A DNA stretch of 64,000 bases from Vibrio ruber DSM 16370 (GCF_900163965.1 NZ_FULE01000047.1:1-64000), one strand, 5' to 3'; counted from the first letter of the stretch, positions 18,455-27,034 are shown. Notes: generated from the sequence alone by a model not told the origin. Made by a program: numbers and translations.

Positions 18455-19901
18455 TCAACTGATTATCCCTTTACTGATCTATCTTGCCGCTGTTTTTGCG
18501 CTGGCACTGCTGACCCGCCGTCATCACCGGCCGGGACAATTTCTCAGTGAATATTTTATCGGTAGCCGCAGCCTTGGCGGGTTTGTCCTCGCCATGACCC
18601 TGGCAGCAACCTATGCCAGTGCCAGTAGCTTTATCGGCGGGCCGGGGGCAGCCTATAAAATGGGACTTGGCTGGGTATTACTGGCGATGATTCAATTGCC
18701 TGCGACGTGGCTGACCTTAGGCGTGCTGGGAAAAAAATTTGCTATGGAAGCCAGACGCCACAACGCGGTGACGCTCAATGACATTTTATTTGCCCGTTTT
18801 CAGAATCGTACCGTGGTGGTGATTGCTTCACTCACCCTTCTGCTCGCTTTTTTCGGCACTATGGTGGTGCAGTTTGTCGGTGGAGCACGATTACTGCAAA
18901 CAGTGACCGGGCTCTCTTATCATCAAGGACTGTTGCTGTTTGCCTGCACGGTCGGACTCTATACCACGATCGGTGGTTTTCGGGCGGTGGTCCTGACCGA
19001 TACGGTTCAGGGAATCATGATGCTGATCGGAACCTTTGTGTTACTTTGGGGCGTCATCCATGCCGGTCACGGTATCGGTGAACTGGTCACCCGGCTGCAT
19101 CATATCGATCCGGCGTTAGTCACCCCATACGGGCCGGATCATTTTCTCAGCCAACCGTTTATCCTCAGTTTCTGGGTATTAGTCTGTTTCGGAGTGATCG
19201 GCCTGCCTCATGCAGCGGTTCGCTGTATGTCCTATAAAGACAGTGCTTCATTACATAAAGGAATTGTCATCAGTACCATCATGATGGCTTTACTGATGTT
19301 CGGCACGCATCTGGCCGGTGCACTTGGCCGGGGAATTATCCCGGAAGTTGCCAGCCCGGATCTCATCATGCCGACACTGATGATGACGGTGTTACCTCCG
19401 ATGGTTGCGGGTATTTTTCTCGCCGGCCCAATGGCGGCAATCATGTCCACCATCGACTCACAACTGATTCAGGCCTCTGCGACCCTGCTCAAAGACCTCT
19501 ACCTCAACTACATCAATCCCCGGATGCTGAGTGAGGCTCAGGGCGAACGCAAGCTGAGCCGTCTCTCGATCTGGGTCACCGGTATTTTTGCCCTGCTGGT
19601 CTTTTTGGCCGCGACCCATCCGCCGGATATGATTATCTGGCTCAATCTGATGGCTTTAGGTGGTTTACAGGCAGTCTTCCTCTGGCCGCTGGTTCTGGGA
19701 TTATACTGGTCCAAAGCTTCAGCAACCGGTGCATTGAGTAGCATGGTGGTTGGTTTGAGCAGCTATATTTCTCTGGTAGCCTGCAAGCCTGATCTCGGTG
19801 GGATTCATCCGATTGTGCCGACACTGGCACTCGGGTTGGTCGCCTTTATCATCGGCAGCTATCTCAAGCCCGCAGCATCGACAGCTATGGCGACTGAATG
19901 A
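18447..19901 (+). CDS. panF: sodium/pantothenate symporter
   Basis: Imports pantothenate (vitamin B5) with Na+. The 484-residue protein belongs to the sodium:solute symporter (SSS) family, with about 12-13 hydrophobic segments and the family motif region TYASASSFIGGPGAAYKMG in the third segment. The loops LHKGIVISTIM, AGPMAAIMSTIDSQLIQAS and GGLQAVFLWPLVLGLYW match PanF. Coupling to yhdT is the standard arrangement. The start overlaps yhdT with no independent strong ribosome site. Nothing about it looks odd. Confidence 0.93.
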   Translation: MNSQLIIPLLIYLAAVFALALLTRRHHRPGQFLSEYFIGSRSLGGFVLAMTLAATYASASSFIGGPGAAYKMGLGWVLLAMIQLPATWLTLGVLGKKFAMEARRHNAVTLNDILFARFQNRTVVVIASLTLLLAFFGTMVVQFVGGARLLQTVTGLSYHQGLLLFACTVGLYTTIGGFRAVVLTDTVQGIMMLIGTFVLLWGVIHAGHGIGELVTRLHHIDPALVTPYGPDHFLSQPFILSFWVLVCFGVIGLPHAAVRCMSYKDSASLHKGIVISTIMMALLMFGTHLAGALGRGIIPEVASPDLIMPTLMMTVLPPMVAGIFLAGPMAAIMSTIDSQLIQASATLLKDLYLNYINPRMLSEAQGERKLSRLSIWVTGIFALLVFLAATHPPDMIIWLNLMALGGLQAVFLWPLVLGLYWSKASATGALSSMVVGLSSYISLVACKPDLGGIHPIVPTLALGLVAFIIGSYLKPAASTAMATE

Positions 19902-20221
19902 TGTTATTTACAGGTAGCTACGGCTACCTGTGGCTTACACGCTGTTGTATGATTTCTCACTGAACGTGATGAGACTTTGATCCTTGCTAATGCGCTATAA
20001 ATTTTTATGACTCATCCTCTGCGAGGCGACATTTTCCATTCACTTGCACAATGCTGGGATAATTATCTAAAAACAAAATGATAGCATCGTATTCAGCGTT
20101 CAGTTTTTGCAACAGTATCCAAAGTTTCAACAGCATTAAACGGGTGATAGCGTGTAATAGTTTGGCAATCATTTCCCCCGATTTCATTTCACTTCATTTA
20201 AATCATCCGCTGAATAAATAA
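19902..20221. other. intergenic stretch with a perfect hairpin after panF
   Basis: ACAGGTAGC (19912-19920) pairs with GCTACCTGT (19925-19933) around a TACG tetraloop. It lies 10 bases after the panF stop but lacks a T-run, so it may be an mRNA 3' stabilising hairpin or a weak terminator. A 60-codon minus-strand frame (20005-20187) lacks a proper ribosome site and is not called. Confidence 0.5.
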
Positions 20222-20242
20222 AACCATTCAGGGAGAATGGTT
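20222..20242 (-). terminator. rho-independent terminator of the MNT-HEPN gene
   Basis: AACCATTC and GAATGGTT (20222-20229 and 20235-20242) form an 8-bp stem with a 5-base loop. Read on the minus strand it is followed by TTATTTATT, and it overlaps the stop codon of the gene. The same hairpin sequence ends both 163-bp repeat copies near 27.07 and 27.55 kb. Confidence 0.75.
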
Positions 20243-21122
20243 AAGCAGAATCTATCCGCGCTAAACAAACTTGTTCAACCACTGCTTTTAACTGCAACAC
20301 TCTCCCTTCGAGATAAGCCAGCTCCTCTGCGGTAATTTCATAATGCTCGGAATAACGGGCTTCGATATAGGCGCGTTGCAAACGGCGGAAGCTGCGACGG
20401 TGGAATTTATTGTCGAGCGGGAAAATCGTCTTAAACTCTGGCTCGATTTGCGCACACAGTTTACTCAGCTTTTCGATATTGTGGGATTTGGGTAAGTAGT
20501 TGGTGCATGTGAGTAACACACAAGCAAAGAATCTTTCTGTGGTCTGATGCAGGAGAAAAGCAGCTTCCGTAATCCAATTTTTAGCTGCTGTTTCTTGATA
20601 AATAATAAAAAACTGAGATGCACTTTTAAGCCATTTCTCATAATGCTTTCGGGCTATTCCCCGCAATTCTTCCTCCGTCAAATCCCCCGGCTCAATCAGC
20701 GGTTTCGGTGTTGCGGCAAACAGTTCAATCCCCTCTTCACGGATATCCTTAAAGAAATAATGCCCCTGCTGCAATCGTTCATTTACTTCCTGCAAATCGT
20801 GAACAATCAAACCCAACGGCGCGGATTTCACTTTGCGATCAATTTGCTCTTCCGCCCGCTGCCAGACCACATAATCTTCCACCAAGGCAGCTTTGTTGAC
20901 GATCACCAGAATATCGTAATCGCTGATGTAACCATTGACCGGATCGCTGACCCAATTGCCTTTAGCGTGGCTGCCGAACAGGATGATTTTCAGGATACGA
21001 AACTCGCTTTTACTCCCGGTTTTGCCCTCAAGATAGTCTTCCAGCGTATCACGCAGAATGGTCGAGATCGTGGCAAGCTCTTGCTGTTTGAATTCAGGCA
21101 GGTGGTCGAGGGAGGTTTTCAT
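20241..21122 (-). CDS. MNT nucleotidyltransferase fused to a HEPN domain
   Basis: A 293-residue protein with two domains. The N-terminal half is a minimal nucleotidyltransferase: LFGSHAKGNW followed by SDYDILVIV, giving the G-S motif and the D-x-D metal pair. The C-terminal half (from about 145) is a helical HEPN domain ending in EARYSEHYEI, close to the RxxxxH-type active site of HEPN RNases but not a perfect match. ATG 21122 (MKTSLDHLP) is preferred over the upstream frame start at 21161. Separate HEPN and MNT proteins form toxin-antitoxin pairs in which MNT adenylylates the toxin, and single-chain fusions are less understood. It borders a defence island. The role as a stand-alone toxin-antitoxin or defence gene is inference. 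Confidence 0.8.
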   Translation of the reverse strand: MKTSLDHLPEFKQQELATISTILRDTLEDYLEGKTGSKSEFRILKIILFGSHAKGNWVSDPVNGYISDYDILVIVNKAALVEDYVVWQRAEEQIDRKVKSAPLGLIVHDLQEVNERLQQGHYFFKDIREEGIELFAATPKPLIEPGDLTEEELRGIARKHYEKWLKSASQFFIIYQETAAKNWITEAAFLLHQTTERFFACVLLTCTNYLPKSHNIEKLSKLCAQIEPEFKTIFPLDNKFHRRSFRRLQRAYIEARYSEHYEITAEELAYLEGRVLQLKAVVEQVCLARIDSA

Positions 21123-21298
21123 AATCGCGCTTCGCTTTGGTGGATAACATGGCTCTAGCATAAAAGAAGCATTCAGAAAAAAACACTGTTTATCATATCC
21201 TTAGCATAATTGAAGGATAAAATGCGACGCGGTTCTTTTTTATTTCTGTCCCCGATGATTGTCTCAGGTTTCGGCTTCGAGGCATCACACAATGATGC

Positions 21299-21428
21299 TT
21301 ATGTGCCAGAACACATGGTGTATTCGGGATGCCCCGTATGTTCATCGCGCTGTAGACTCACCACATGAAAGCCTTGCGACACATAGAACTGATAGCTGGC
21401 CTGATTTTCTTTGTACACTTCACTTTCT
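21299..21428 (-). pseudogene. 3' remnant of a GNAT acetyltransferase gene
   Basis: Read on the minus strand this codes for the last 42 residues of a GNAT protein. NQASYQFYVSQGFHV is the typical acetyl-CoA-binding N-x-x-A-x-x-FY-x-x-x-GF motif, and DEHTGHPEYTM is the typical ending before TAA (21299-21301). Just upstream an in-frame TAA interrupts the frame and the attC-like site begins about 30 bases away. No N-terminal part is found within the window. The gene was probably cut when the cassettes next to it were gained. Confidence 0.75.
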
Positions 21429-21458
21429 TATAATTAATATCTATTGCTAGTTGAGGAG

Positions 21459-21529
21459 GTTAACGCCGCTCTCTGCGGCAATTTTGGAGCGCAACGAAAA
21501 AATTGTCCGACAGCAGCGCCTTGTTAGCT
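21459..21529 (-). other. integron attC-like site (cassette 1, after the membrane protein gene)
   Basis: A 71-bp imperfect palindrome. On the minus strand it opens with AGCTAAC, continues AAGGCGCTGCTGTCGGACAA, and closes with GCGGCGTTAACC. This is the layout of an attC recombination site, with R'' and R' boxes at the ends and spaced inner stems, though each outer box differs by one base from the strict consensus. It shares its sequence with the site at 22407-22478, about one gene away, which is the signature of a cassette array. The end of the membrane-protein frame runs into it. Confidence 0.72.
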
Positions 21530-22386
21530 TTTGCTGCCATTGCCATTGCCATTGCCATTGCCATTGCCATTGCCATTTGTAGCATTTTCGACTCTTGATG
21601 CCAGATCTCAACTAGCGAAGAAAGTACTTTATATGCTTTATCACTGAATAAACCAGCCAGCAAACCAAGAAATGCACAGCTATATGGATTTGAAGGAATA
21701 CGGACATCTGGGGAAGTAAGAAGAAATAGATGCTGCCCGCCCTTCAATGCGAGATAAACAATAAAACCAGTAGCTAGACCAGACGTCAACGTGCGGACGC
21801 TCATTCGAGTTCCTGACCTTAACCCAAAAATCATGGCTCCAAGAGCGCTACATGAAATAATGGGCAATGCCAAAAGATGGTCTGATCTCATTTCATAGAT
21901 GAAGCCTATATAATGAGAAGAGCTGAGATTTTCTAAAATACTCGGAGCTGATTCTGATTTTATTGAATTTTCCTCGAATCTTGCTGTTACCTTCTGATAG
22001 TTTTTTATAAGCTGTTTTAACACTCCAGATTGATCATCAACACCTACAGTAATCAGTGTCGAAACCTTATCATTGAGTTCTTCAAACTGTTCAATTTTTA
22101 TAGTCGCTTCTTTTCTATTACTGTAAACAGATTCATCTATTTTGACATTCTGACTAGAAGTCAGGCTAACAGCTATATTCGCTAAATCACTATTTAATGA
22201 CGCAATCTTGTTGGACACATTATTGCTAAAGGACTCTCTAGATGCCATTTCTGAAACTGTAATCACAGACAATACAGCAAACACTACCACCGCCACGAGC
22301 TCGAACAGCTCGTAGTACATATCATACAAACGAGTTATCAATAATGGCTTTATACTTTCCTTTAAAACGCCCTTTTCTTCATTCAT
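21460..22386 (-). CDS. unknown membrane protein in an integron cassette
   Basis: A 308-residue protein with no family I recognise. The frame is open back to 22491, but its first ~35 codons lie in the upstream attC-like site, so I place the start at ATG 22386 (MNEEKGVLKES). A membrane helix is seen near residues 27-47 (LFELVAVVVFAVLSVITV). A ~120-residue soluble, coiled-coil-prone section rich in S, N, K and E follows, then two or three hydrophobic segments between about 170 and 250. The C-terminus contains seven Met-Ala repeats encoded by a hexanucleotide tract and ends in about 20 residues encoded within attC. It follows the Gabija genes on the same strand. A link to defence is possible but unproven. 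Confidence 0.7.
   Translation of the reverse strand: MNEEKGVLKESIKPLLITRLYDMYYELFELVAVVVFAVLSVITVSEMASRESFSNNVSNKIASLNSDLANIAVSLTSSQNVKIDESVYSNRKEATIKIEQFEELNDKVSTLITVGVDDQSGVLKQLIKNYQKVTARFEENSIKSESAPSILENLSSSHYIGFIYEMRSDHLLALPIISCSALGAMIFGLRSGTRMSVRTLTSGLATGFIVYLALKGGQHLFLLTSPDVRIPSNPYSCAFLGLLAGLFSDKAYKVLSSLVEIWHQESKMLQMAMAMAMAMAMAMAAKANKALLSDNFFVALQNCRRERR
21535..21576. repeat. hexanucleotide repeat TGCCAT, seven copies
   Basis: Seven perfect head-to-tail TGCCAT units inside the membrane-protein gene, read on the minus strand as (Met-Ala)7. The six-base unit keeps the frame when copies are gained or lost, so protein length, not expression, would vary. It abuts the attC-like site. Confidence 0.95.
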
Positions 22387-22406
22387 CACTCTATTCTCGT
22401 TTTGAA

Positions 22407-22478
22407 AGCTAACGCCACGCTCTGCAGCAAATATGGAGCTTAGCGGAGAACTTGTCCGACAGCAGCGCCTTGTTAAAT
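22407..22478 (-). other. integron attC-like site (cassette 2, after gajB)
   Basis: A 72-bp imperfect palindrome closely related to the one at 21459-21529. On the minus strand it begins with a consensus R'' box ATTTAAC, then AAGGCGCTGCTGTCGGACAA, and ends with GTGGCGTTAGCT. It starts 20 bases beyond the gajB stop, the normal place for attC at the 3' end of a cassette, so gajA-gajB and this site would be one two-gene cassette. Confidence 0.75.
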
Positions 22479-22497
22479 GCAAGCTTGGCAAAACCTT

Positions 22498-24399
22498 TCA
22501 ATCATCCAAATTAACAACATTATCCTCACCAAACCAACTAACCGCTGTTTGAATGACTTGAGCACTTGGGTTTGGAAAGAATACGGCTAACCTTTCTTTT
22601 GCTCGAGTGCAACACACATAAAATATTTTTTCAGACCTCTGGCGAACGCTATCAGTACCGTTTCGCTCAAACAGATACTTAAAATTGTATTGGTTCCACT
22701 TGCCATTATCCAAGACTACCAAGACATTAGGAAATTCGGCTCCTTTAGTTTTATGCTGAGTCGAGAATGGTAAGTATCCTTCGAGATATTCAAAGACATT
22801 GCGAAACTCTTGATAATTGACTTCACACACCTGCTTGTATAAATAATATTTGTCTTCAACGTATCTGACCAGTCTATCATCCTTGATAACTAAACCTAAC
22901 TCATGAGCAAGATCAATAACTTCACCTATCGTAATATCCGTCTGTATTTCAAAAGACTGAATGGCTTCATTCAGCCTGATTTTATCTTCGACAGAAGTAA
23001 CGGAATAATCAGTGGCCTTAATGAACTGATTAAATTTCTTAGATTGATAGAGTCGCATGCAATTTTCTATTTTAAACAGATGCTTGACTAAATCATCTCT
23101 ATTAGAACCAAGTTTACTTTTATCACCAATATTATTTTTCTTATCATCAAGCAGTTGCTCTTTATCTACGTATAGCTTAGATATTTGGTCGTAAGGTTGC
23201 TCTTTCGCTAATTCAAAATATTCTCGATAATTGTTAATGTAATTATTCTGTGCATCTGTCGGATTTGGACACCCGAGATACTCAATAACTTGGGAAAGTG
23301 TTTTCCCTGTAGAATCATATTGATCCTCATCTCTTTCAAGAGCTTTTCTTATCTTATTTTTAATATATTCGAGGATTTTATCTTTATCATATATACGCAT
23401 TAATTCAGGAAAACTAGCCTTATCCGAAATAAGACTGTGAGTAAGGTGAAGTTCTTTAACTAATTCAGCATTGTCAAAATCCCATCCAAGATATCTTCTA
23501 ACTGATTCCAGATCATCATTAGATGAGAATAAAAATTCAACAATACCTTGCTTGACCTCTCCGTTCTCATCCATATTCGGAGCAGATCTATCTCTCGAAG
23601 GTTTTTGAATAAGGCCATCAGTTCTAAGCTGATTTGCTAAATTTATTACTTTTAAAGGATTACGTCTATTCTGTAGCTTGAGAACTTCTATTACTTTTGG
23701 TGGTTCAGCCTTTGTATACATATCTAAATTACCAACGCTACTATCATAAATTGATTGCATTGCATCACCAAAAAAGCCAACAACATTGTCTTTGGTTGAC
23801 TTTTCAAGGTGCTCTAGCAGTATCTCTACAACTAAAGGATCAGTATCCTGATATTCATCTACAAAAATAAATGGATATTTATCCTTTGTTATTGAGCATA
23901 GCTTTTCGTACTTTTCAAACATCTTAGAAGCCAGAATAATGACCTCATCGTGTGATATTATACCTTTCGCTAGTTTTAAATATTCTTTATATTGGATTGA
24001 ATCACAGTCATCAAAGAAATCCTGAGAAACAACTTCACTATCAGGATGTTTAATTTTAGTTTGCTCGGAGTCATTTATAAGCTCAATCAACGTTTCCTTA
24101 ATCTCTGATTGAAAGCATTTAATATTTCCCCATAAGAAATCATGTATAGTCGAAACATATAAGCTATCGTGTGAGATTCGCTCTTCAATTTCATTAACTG
24201 CAGCATTGGTGTATGTGATGCACCCAATATTTAGCGAAGGACTATCGCAAACCACAGCTTTTAACACTTCCACTAATGAATATGTCTTACCACTACCTGC
24301 ACCACCACTAAGTAGAAAGTGCTTCTTATTCTTGATCAAGTCAATGACGTGCCTTGATTCCTCAGAAAGGTTTTCTAAATCTAGTTTTTCCGAAGCCAT
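22498..24399 (-). CDS. gajB: GajB-like UvrD/PcrA-family helicase of a Gabija defence system
   Basis: A 633-residue superfamily 1 helicase. The Walker A SGGAGSGKT is at 31-39 and the motif II region DEYQDTDP lies around 180. GDAMQSIYD and NRRNPLKVINLANQLR follow, then motif V-like HKTKGAEFPNVLVV and motif VI VCCTRAKERL near the end. The middle (about 270-480) is a poorly conserved, charged insert. Gabija GajB is a UvrD-like protein that works with GajA; this one is longer than the B. cereus form (about 494). It starts inside the end of gajA (19-base overlap), confirming an operon. AT-rich codon use differs from the flanking core genes, consistent with transfer. Other UvrD helicases are possible, but the pairing makes Gabija much the likeliest. 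Confidence 0.87.
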   Translation of the reverse strand: MASEKLDLENLSEESRHVIDLIKNKKHFLLSGGAGSGKTYSLVEVLKAVVCDSPSLNIGCITYTNAAVNEIEERISHDSLYVSTIHDFLWGNIKCFQSEIKETLIELINDSEQTKIKHPDSEVVSQDFFDDCDSIQYKEYLKLAKGIISHDEVIILASKMFEKYEKLCSITKDKYPFIFVDEYQDTDPLVVEILLEHLEKSTKDNVVGFFGDAMQSIYDSSVGNLDMYTKAEPPKVIEVLKLQNRRNPLKVINLANQLRTDGLIQKPSRDRSAPNMDENGEVKQGIVEFLFSSNDDLESVRRYLGWDFDNAELVKELHLTHSLISDKASFPELMRIYDKDKILEYIKNKIRKALERDEDQYDSTGKTLSQVIEYLGCPNPTDAQNNYINNYREYFELAKEQPYDQISKLYVDKEQLLDDKKNNIGDKSKLGSNRDDLVKHLFKIENCMRLYQSKKFNQFIKATDYSVTSVEDKIRLNEAIQSFEIQTDITIGEVIDLAHELGLVIKDDRLVRYVEDKYYLYKQVCEVNYQEFRNVFEYLEGYLPFSTQHKTKGAEFPNVLVVLDNGKWNQYNFKYLFERNGTDSVRQRSEKIFYVCCTRAKERLAVFFPNPSAQVIQTAVSWFGEDNVVNLDD

Positions 24400-26531
24400 A
24401 ACAATCCTTCCTTGATATAGAGAGGAACGTGCCAGTTTGAAAACTCAATTCCTTCTTCAGTCGTCTCGCTATTGAGTAATATTTCAATGGCAAGAGATGG
24501 CTTGCTATTAACTGCTTTTTCGGAAAAATCGAAAGCATCAATATCATCGTTTGACAGATATAAATCCAAATATTTTTTTGTTAATGACGGAAATGCGCTA
24601 TGTCCAGCGTTAAGCAGATCTTTATTTATACTGAAAAATGCGTCCTCAAAGCTTCTACCATGATATCCATGCTCTTCTACCTGATATACAATCTTAAGAA
24701 ACCCATTAGGATCTTGTTGCCAGGTTTCGCTTCCTGATGGTTTGGTTAAGCTCTTATTTTCAAACTCTAAGTCTTTGTAAAACCCCAACTCCTCTTGTTG
24801 AAAGAAAAATTTTAGAGATGAGTTGGATGACTTTGAGCCGTAAGGATCTAAAGGAGTGCATCGCACTTCTTCTATTTTGTCATTGCCATTCTTATACTTT
24901 TGAGGCGTTACATTATCATCTTCATATATGGTCTTTTCGTAGTAGCTATCAATGTCAGTGATAATTAGTGATTTCAGGCCTACAAAATCAATAAATTTTT
25001 CAAAGGTTTGAGAATGAGCTCCCACCTCTACGATTGAAATATTCTGCGACAACAATGGTTGATCATCTGAGTTCTGAGTTTCTTGGTCAATTTTCTTCAA
25101 CATCGATGGCAAGATAATCCGCTCTGTATCACCTTCAATGAAAATCGCTTTATCAGCAAAAAACAACTCCGCTCGGTTTAGGGTTAAGTATTGTTTTAGA
25201 AACCGATACGCCTTTTTTAGCTCATCGTCTTTGTCTGGATCTTCACTTGAAGCGTACGCATGTGCTAAATCTTTTAGGTTTTTCGCCTGTACTTGATGAG
25301 TTTGAGCGGATTTCTTAAGGTACTTAATGTCGTCAAAACTGCTTTCTGAGACTATGTGCGAAGAATGTGTAGTAATAACTGACTGGAGGTGGATTATCAC
25401 CCCATCTTCCCTTAGACGGTTTTGCCTTAATAGCTCTTTAATATTTTTTATAAATACATATTGCATTTGCGGATGAGTATGTGCCTCAGGCTCTTCAATA
25501 AATAGTAAGTTAATTGCCGCTGGCTTTTCCTTTATTGACCGCCTTAGCCTACTCATTAGCATTTCAATTTCAAAAATCATGCTAATTAAATTCATATACC
25601 CTAAACCATTATAATGTTCAGGTAAGTCATGACTTTGATGGGCATACATTACAGTAGTGTTACCTTCTAACAATTCCCTATGCTGCAACGTAGAGGTGAT
25701 TTTGATATCCGTTTCTGTTGGACTTATACCACCGAATTTGTTCACCTTTTCGATGATTCCGCTAAACATTTTCTGATAGATGCTACTCAGCCTGTCATCG
25801 GTTTTACGCAGTTCTTTTTTGAATTCGTCAGACGCTTCTTCTTGTTCATCTGATTCATCAACTTGTCTGTACAAGCTTGACGTTTGGTTAGACAGAGTTT
25901 TATCGTTTTGCTTGTTAGTTACGCTTCGTTTCGCATTAATGAACTGAATTGCCAGGATATCTTTAAGATTTATCCTTTCCTTGTGTAAATCCAAAAATTG
26001 ATCCTCATCATTATATAATAAACTCTTTCGAATAATTGGACCAAAGTAATCAAATAATTTTTCCTTCAGGAAAAGACGGGGCTTATTGTCAAACTTTTTA
26101 GCTTCATCGATGTATTTTAATTTCAGCTCACTTAGTTTATCAAATGAGATTTTGTACTCGAAAGAAAGAATTACGTTATCATCATCAGGATCTAAGCTCA
26201 TTATCAATGGACTGATTTTAGAAAGATCGTCTGATTTACTGTATTTAATAAAAAGCTTTAGTTGAATTCCAAGATCAACATATTGCTCCTTAGCACCTAT
26301 TTCTTTTTCACCTAGAAGAATTTTCTCCAATGAAGACCTCAGTTCAATGTTAAAGTCTTCATAGGCAACTGCATTTCTTTCTGATTGAACTACTAGCTTA
26401 TCTAAACAAGCTAACACAGATGTTTTACCAGTGTTATTTTTTCCTATAACTAGAGATAGCTCATCTTCCAAATCTAAGACAAAGTTCTTTAGCAATCTGA
26501 AATTTGAAATTTCAATCCGTGCTAATTTCAT
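24381..26531 (-). CDS. gajA: GajA-like OLD-family ATPase/TOPRIM nuclease of a Gabija defence system
   Basis: A 716-residue protein with the OLD-family layout. The SMC-like ATPase starts MKLARIEISNFRLLKNF, with Walker A GKNNTGKTS (30-38). FIEEPEAHTHPQMQ is the signature/Walker B region, and TTHSSHIVSES is the H-loop. A TOPRIM domain follows, with FIEGDTERI around 465 (catalytic Glu) and IITDIDSYY around 525 (DxD metal pair). In Gabija, GajA is a DNA-nicking endonuclease held inactive by nucleotides and released during phage infection. It is longer than B. cereus GajA (about 578), mostly in the charged middle of the ATPase and the C-terminus. The start has a ribosome site (AAGGA). The gajB helicase follows with overlap. 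Confidence 0.88.
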   Translation of the reverse strand: MKLARIEISNFRLLKNFVLDLEDELSLVIGKNNTGKTSVLACLDKLVVQSERNAVAYEDFNIELRSSLEKILLGEKEIGAKEQYVDLGIQLKLFIKYSKSDDLSKISPLIMSLDPDDDNVILSFEYKISFDKLSELKLKYIDEAKKFDNKPRLFLKEKLFDYFGPIIRKSLLYNDEDQFLDLHKERINLKDILAIQFINAKRSVTNKQNDKTLSNQTSSLYRQVDESDEQEEASDEFKKELRKTDDRLSSIYQKMFSGIIEKVNKFGGISPTETDIKITSTLQHRELLEGNTTVMYAHQSHDLPEHYNGLGYMNLISMIFEIEMLMSRLRRSIKEKPAAINLLFIEEPEAHTHPQMQYVFIKNIKELLRQNRLREDGVIIHLQSVITTHSSHIVSESSFDDIKYLKKSAQTHQVQAKNLKDLAHAYASSEDPDKDDELKKAYRFLKQYLTLNRAELFFADKAIFIEGDTERIILPSMLKKIDQETQNSDDQPLLSQNISIVEVGAHSQTFEKFIDFVGLKSLIITDIDSYYEKTIYEDDNVTPQKYKNGNDKIEEVRCTPLDPYGSKSSNSSLKFFFQQEELGFYKDLEFENKSLTKPSGSETWQQDPNGFLKIVYQVEEHGYHGRSFEDAFFSINKDLLNAGHSAFPSLTKKYLDLYLSNDDIDAFDFSEKAVNSKPSLAIEILLNSETTEEGIEFSNWHVPLYIKEGLLWLRKN

Positions 26532-26602
26532 ACTTTTCTTTATTCCTTCTTTCTTATTTGATAGCTATGCATTAACGCTACGAGCGCCCCACTGGAATTT
26601 AA

Positions 26603-26653
26603 CAGTTTATTATACAGAACTACTCTATAAGAATACTTCTGTATAACTTACTG
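26603..26653 (-). promoter_or_regulatory. 51-bp imperfect palindrome overlapping the likely gajA promoter
   Basis: CAGTTTATTATACAGAA (26603-26619) matches the reverse complement of TTCTGTATAACTTACTG (26637-26653) at 14 of 17 positions, and the centre is also partly symmetric. On the minus strand it contains TATAAT (26609-26614), 78 bases before the gajA start, so a dimeric regulator bound here could control the operon. It could also be part of an eroded attC site, since ATTAACGCTACGAGCGC at 26570-26586 resembles the 3' half of the two attC-like sites. No T-run supports a terminator. Confidence 0.4.
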
Positions 26654-27034
26654 ACAGTCGATGAATTTCTATCCTAATCGCATGGAAATACAGACAAAAT
26701 CCCAGTAAAAAATATCACTACATCAGAAACCACAGCACAACGCTGTCTAACTCACTCACAAATGATTGACTAACGTTCCTACCCTTAGACACATCTTGGA
26801 TAAACCATATTTTTGTTCTTTAATGAGCACCTAAACACACTAAATAGCATTGAATAGGTTATAGAAAATCGCCAGAAAAAATTGACACAAACATGACATT
26901 TTTTGATGCAGGTAGGTTTTGTACAAAATTTCAGCGTTTTGATCATCAAGGAAAGTAATGCTGCTGCGGTGTGATGTGAGATGACTTGCCTGAGTTCAGA
27001 GACTCATTGGCTTTCAAAAGAGTTTTACCCAATT
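26654..27034. other. AT-rich spacer between the Gabija operon and the repeat block
   Basis: About 380 bp with stops in all frames and no motif I recognise. It does not contain the missing N-terminal part of the GNAT remnant. Confidence 0.4.

Noticed and set aside
20005..20187. 60-codon minus-strand frame after panF
   Set aside because: The only purine-rich stretch before its internal start abuts the ATG, and I could match no family.
26603..26653. LexA box at the palindrome before gajA
   Set aside because: CTGT and ACAG halves are not separated by eight bases on either strand, so the LexA consensus is not met.
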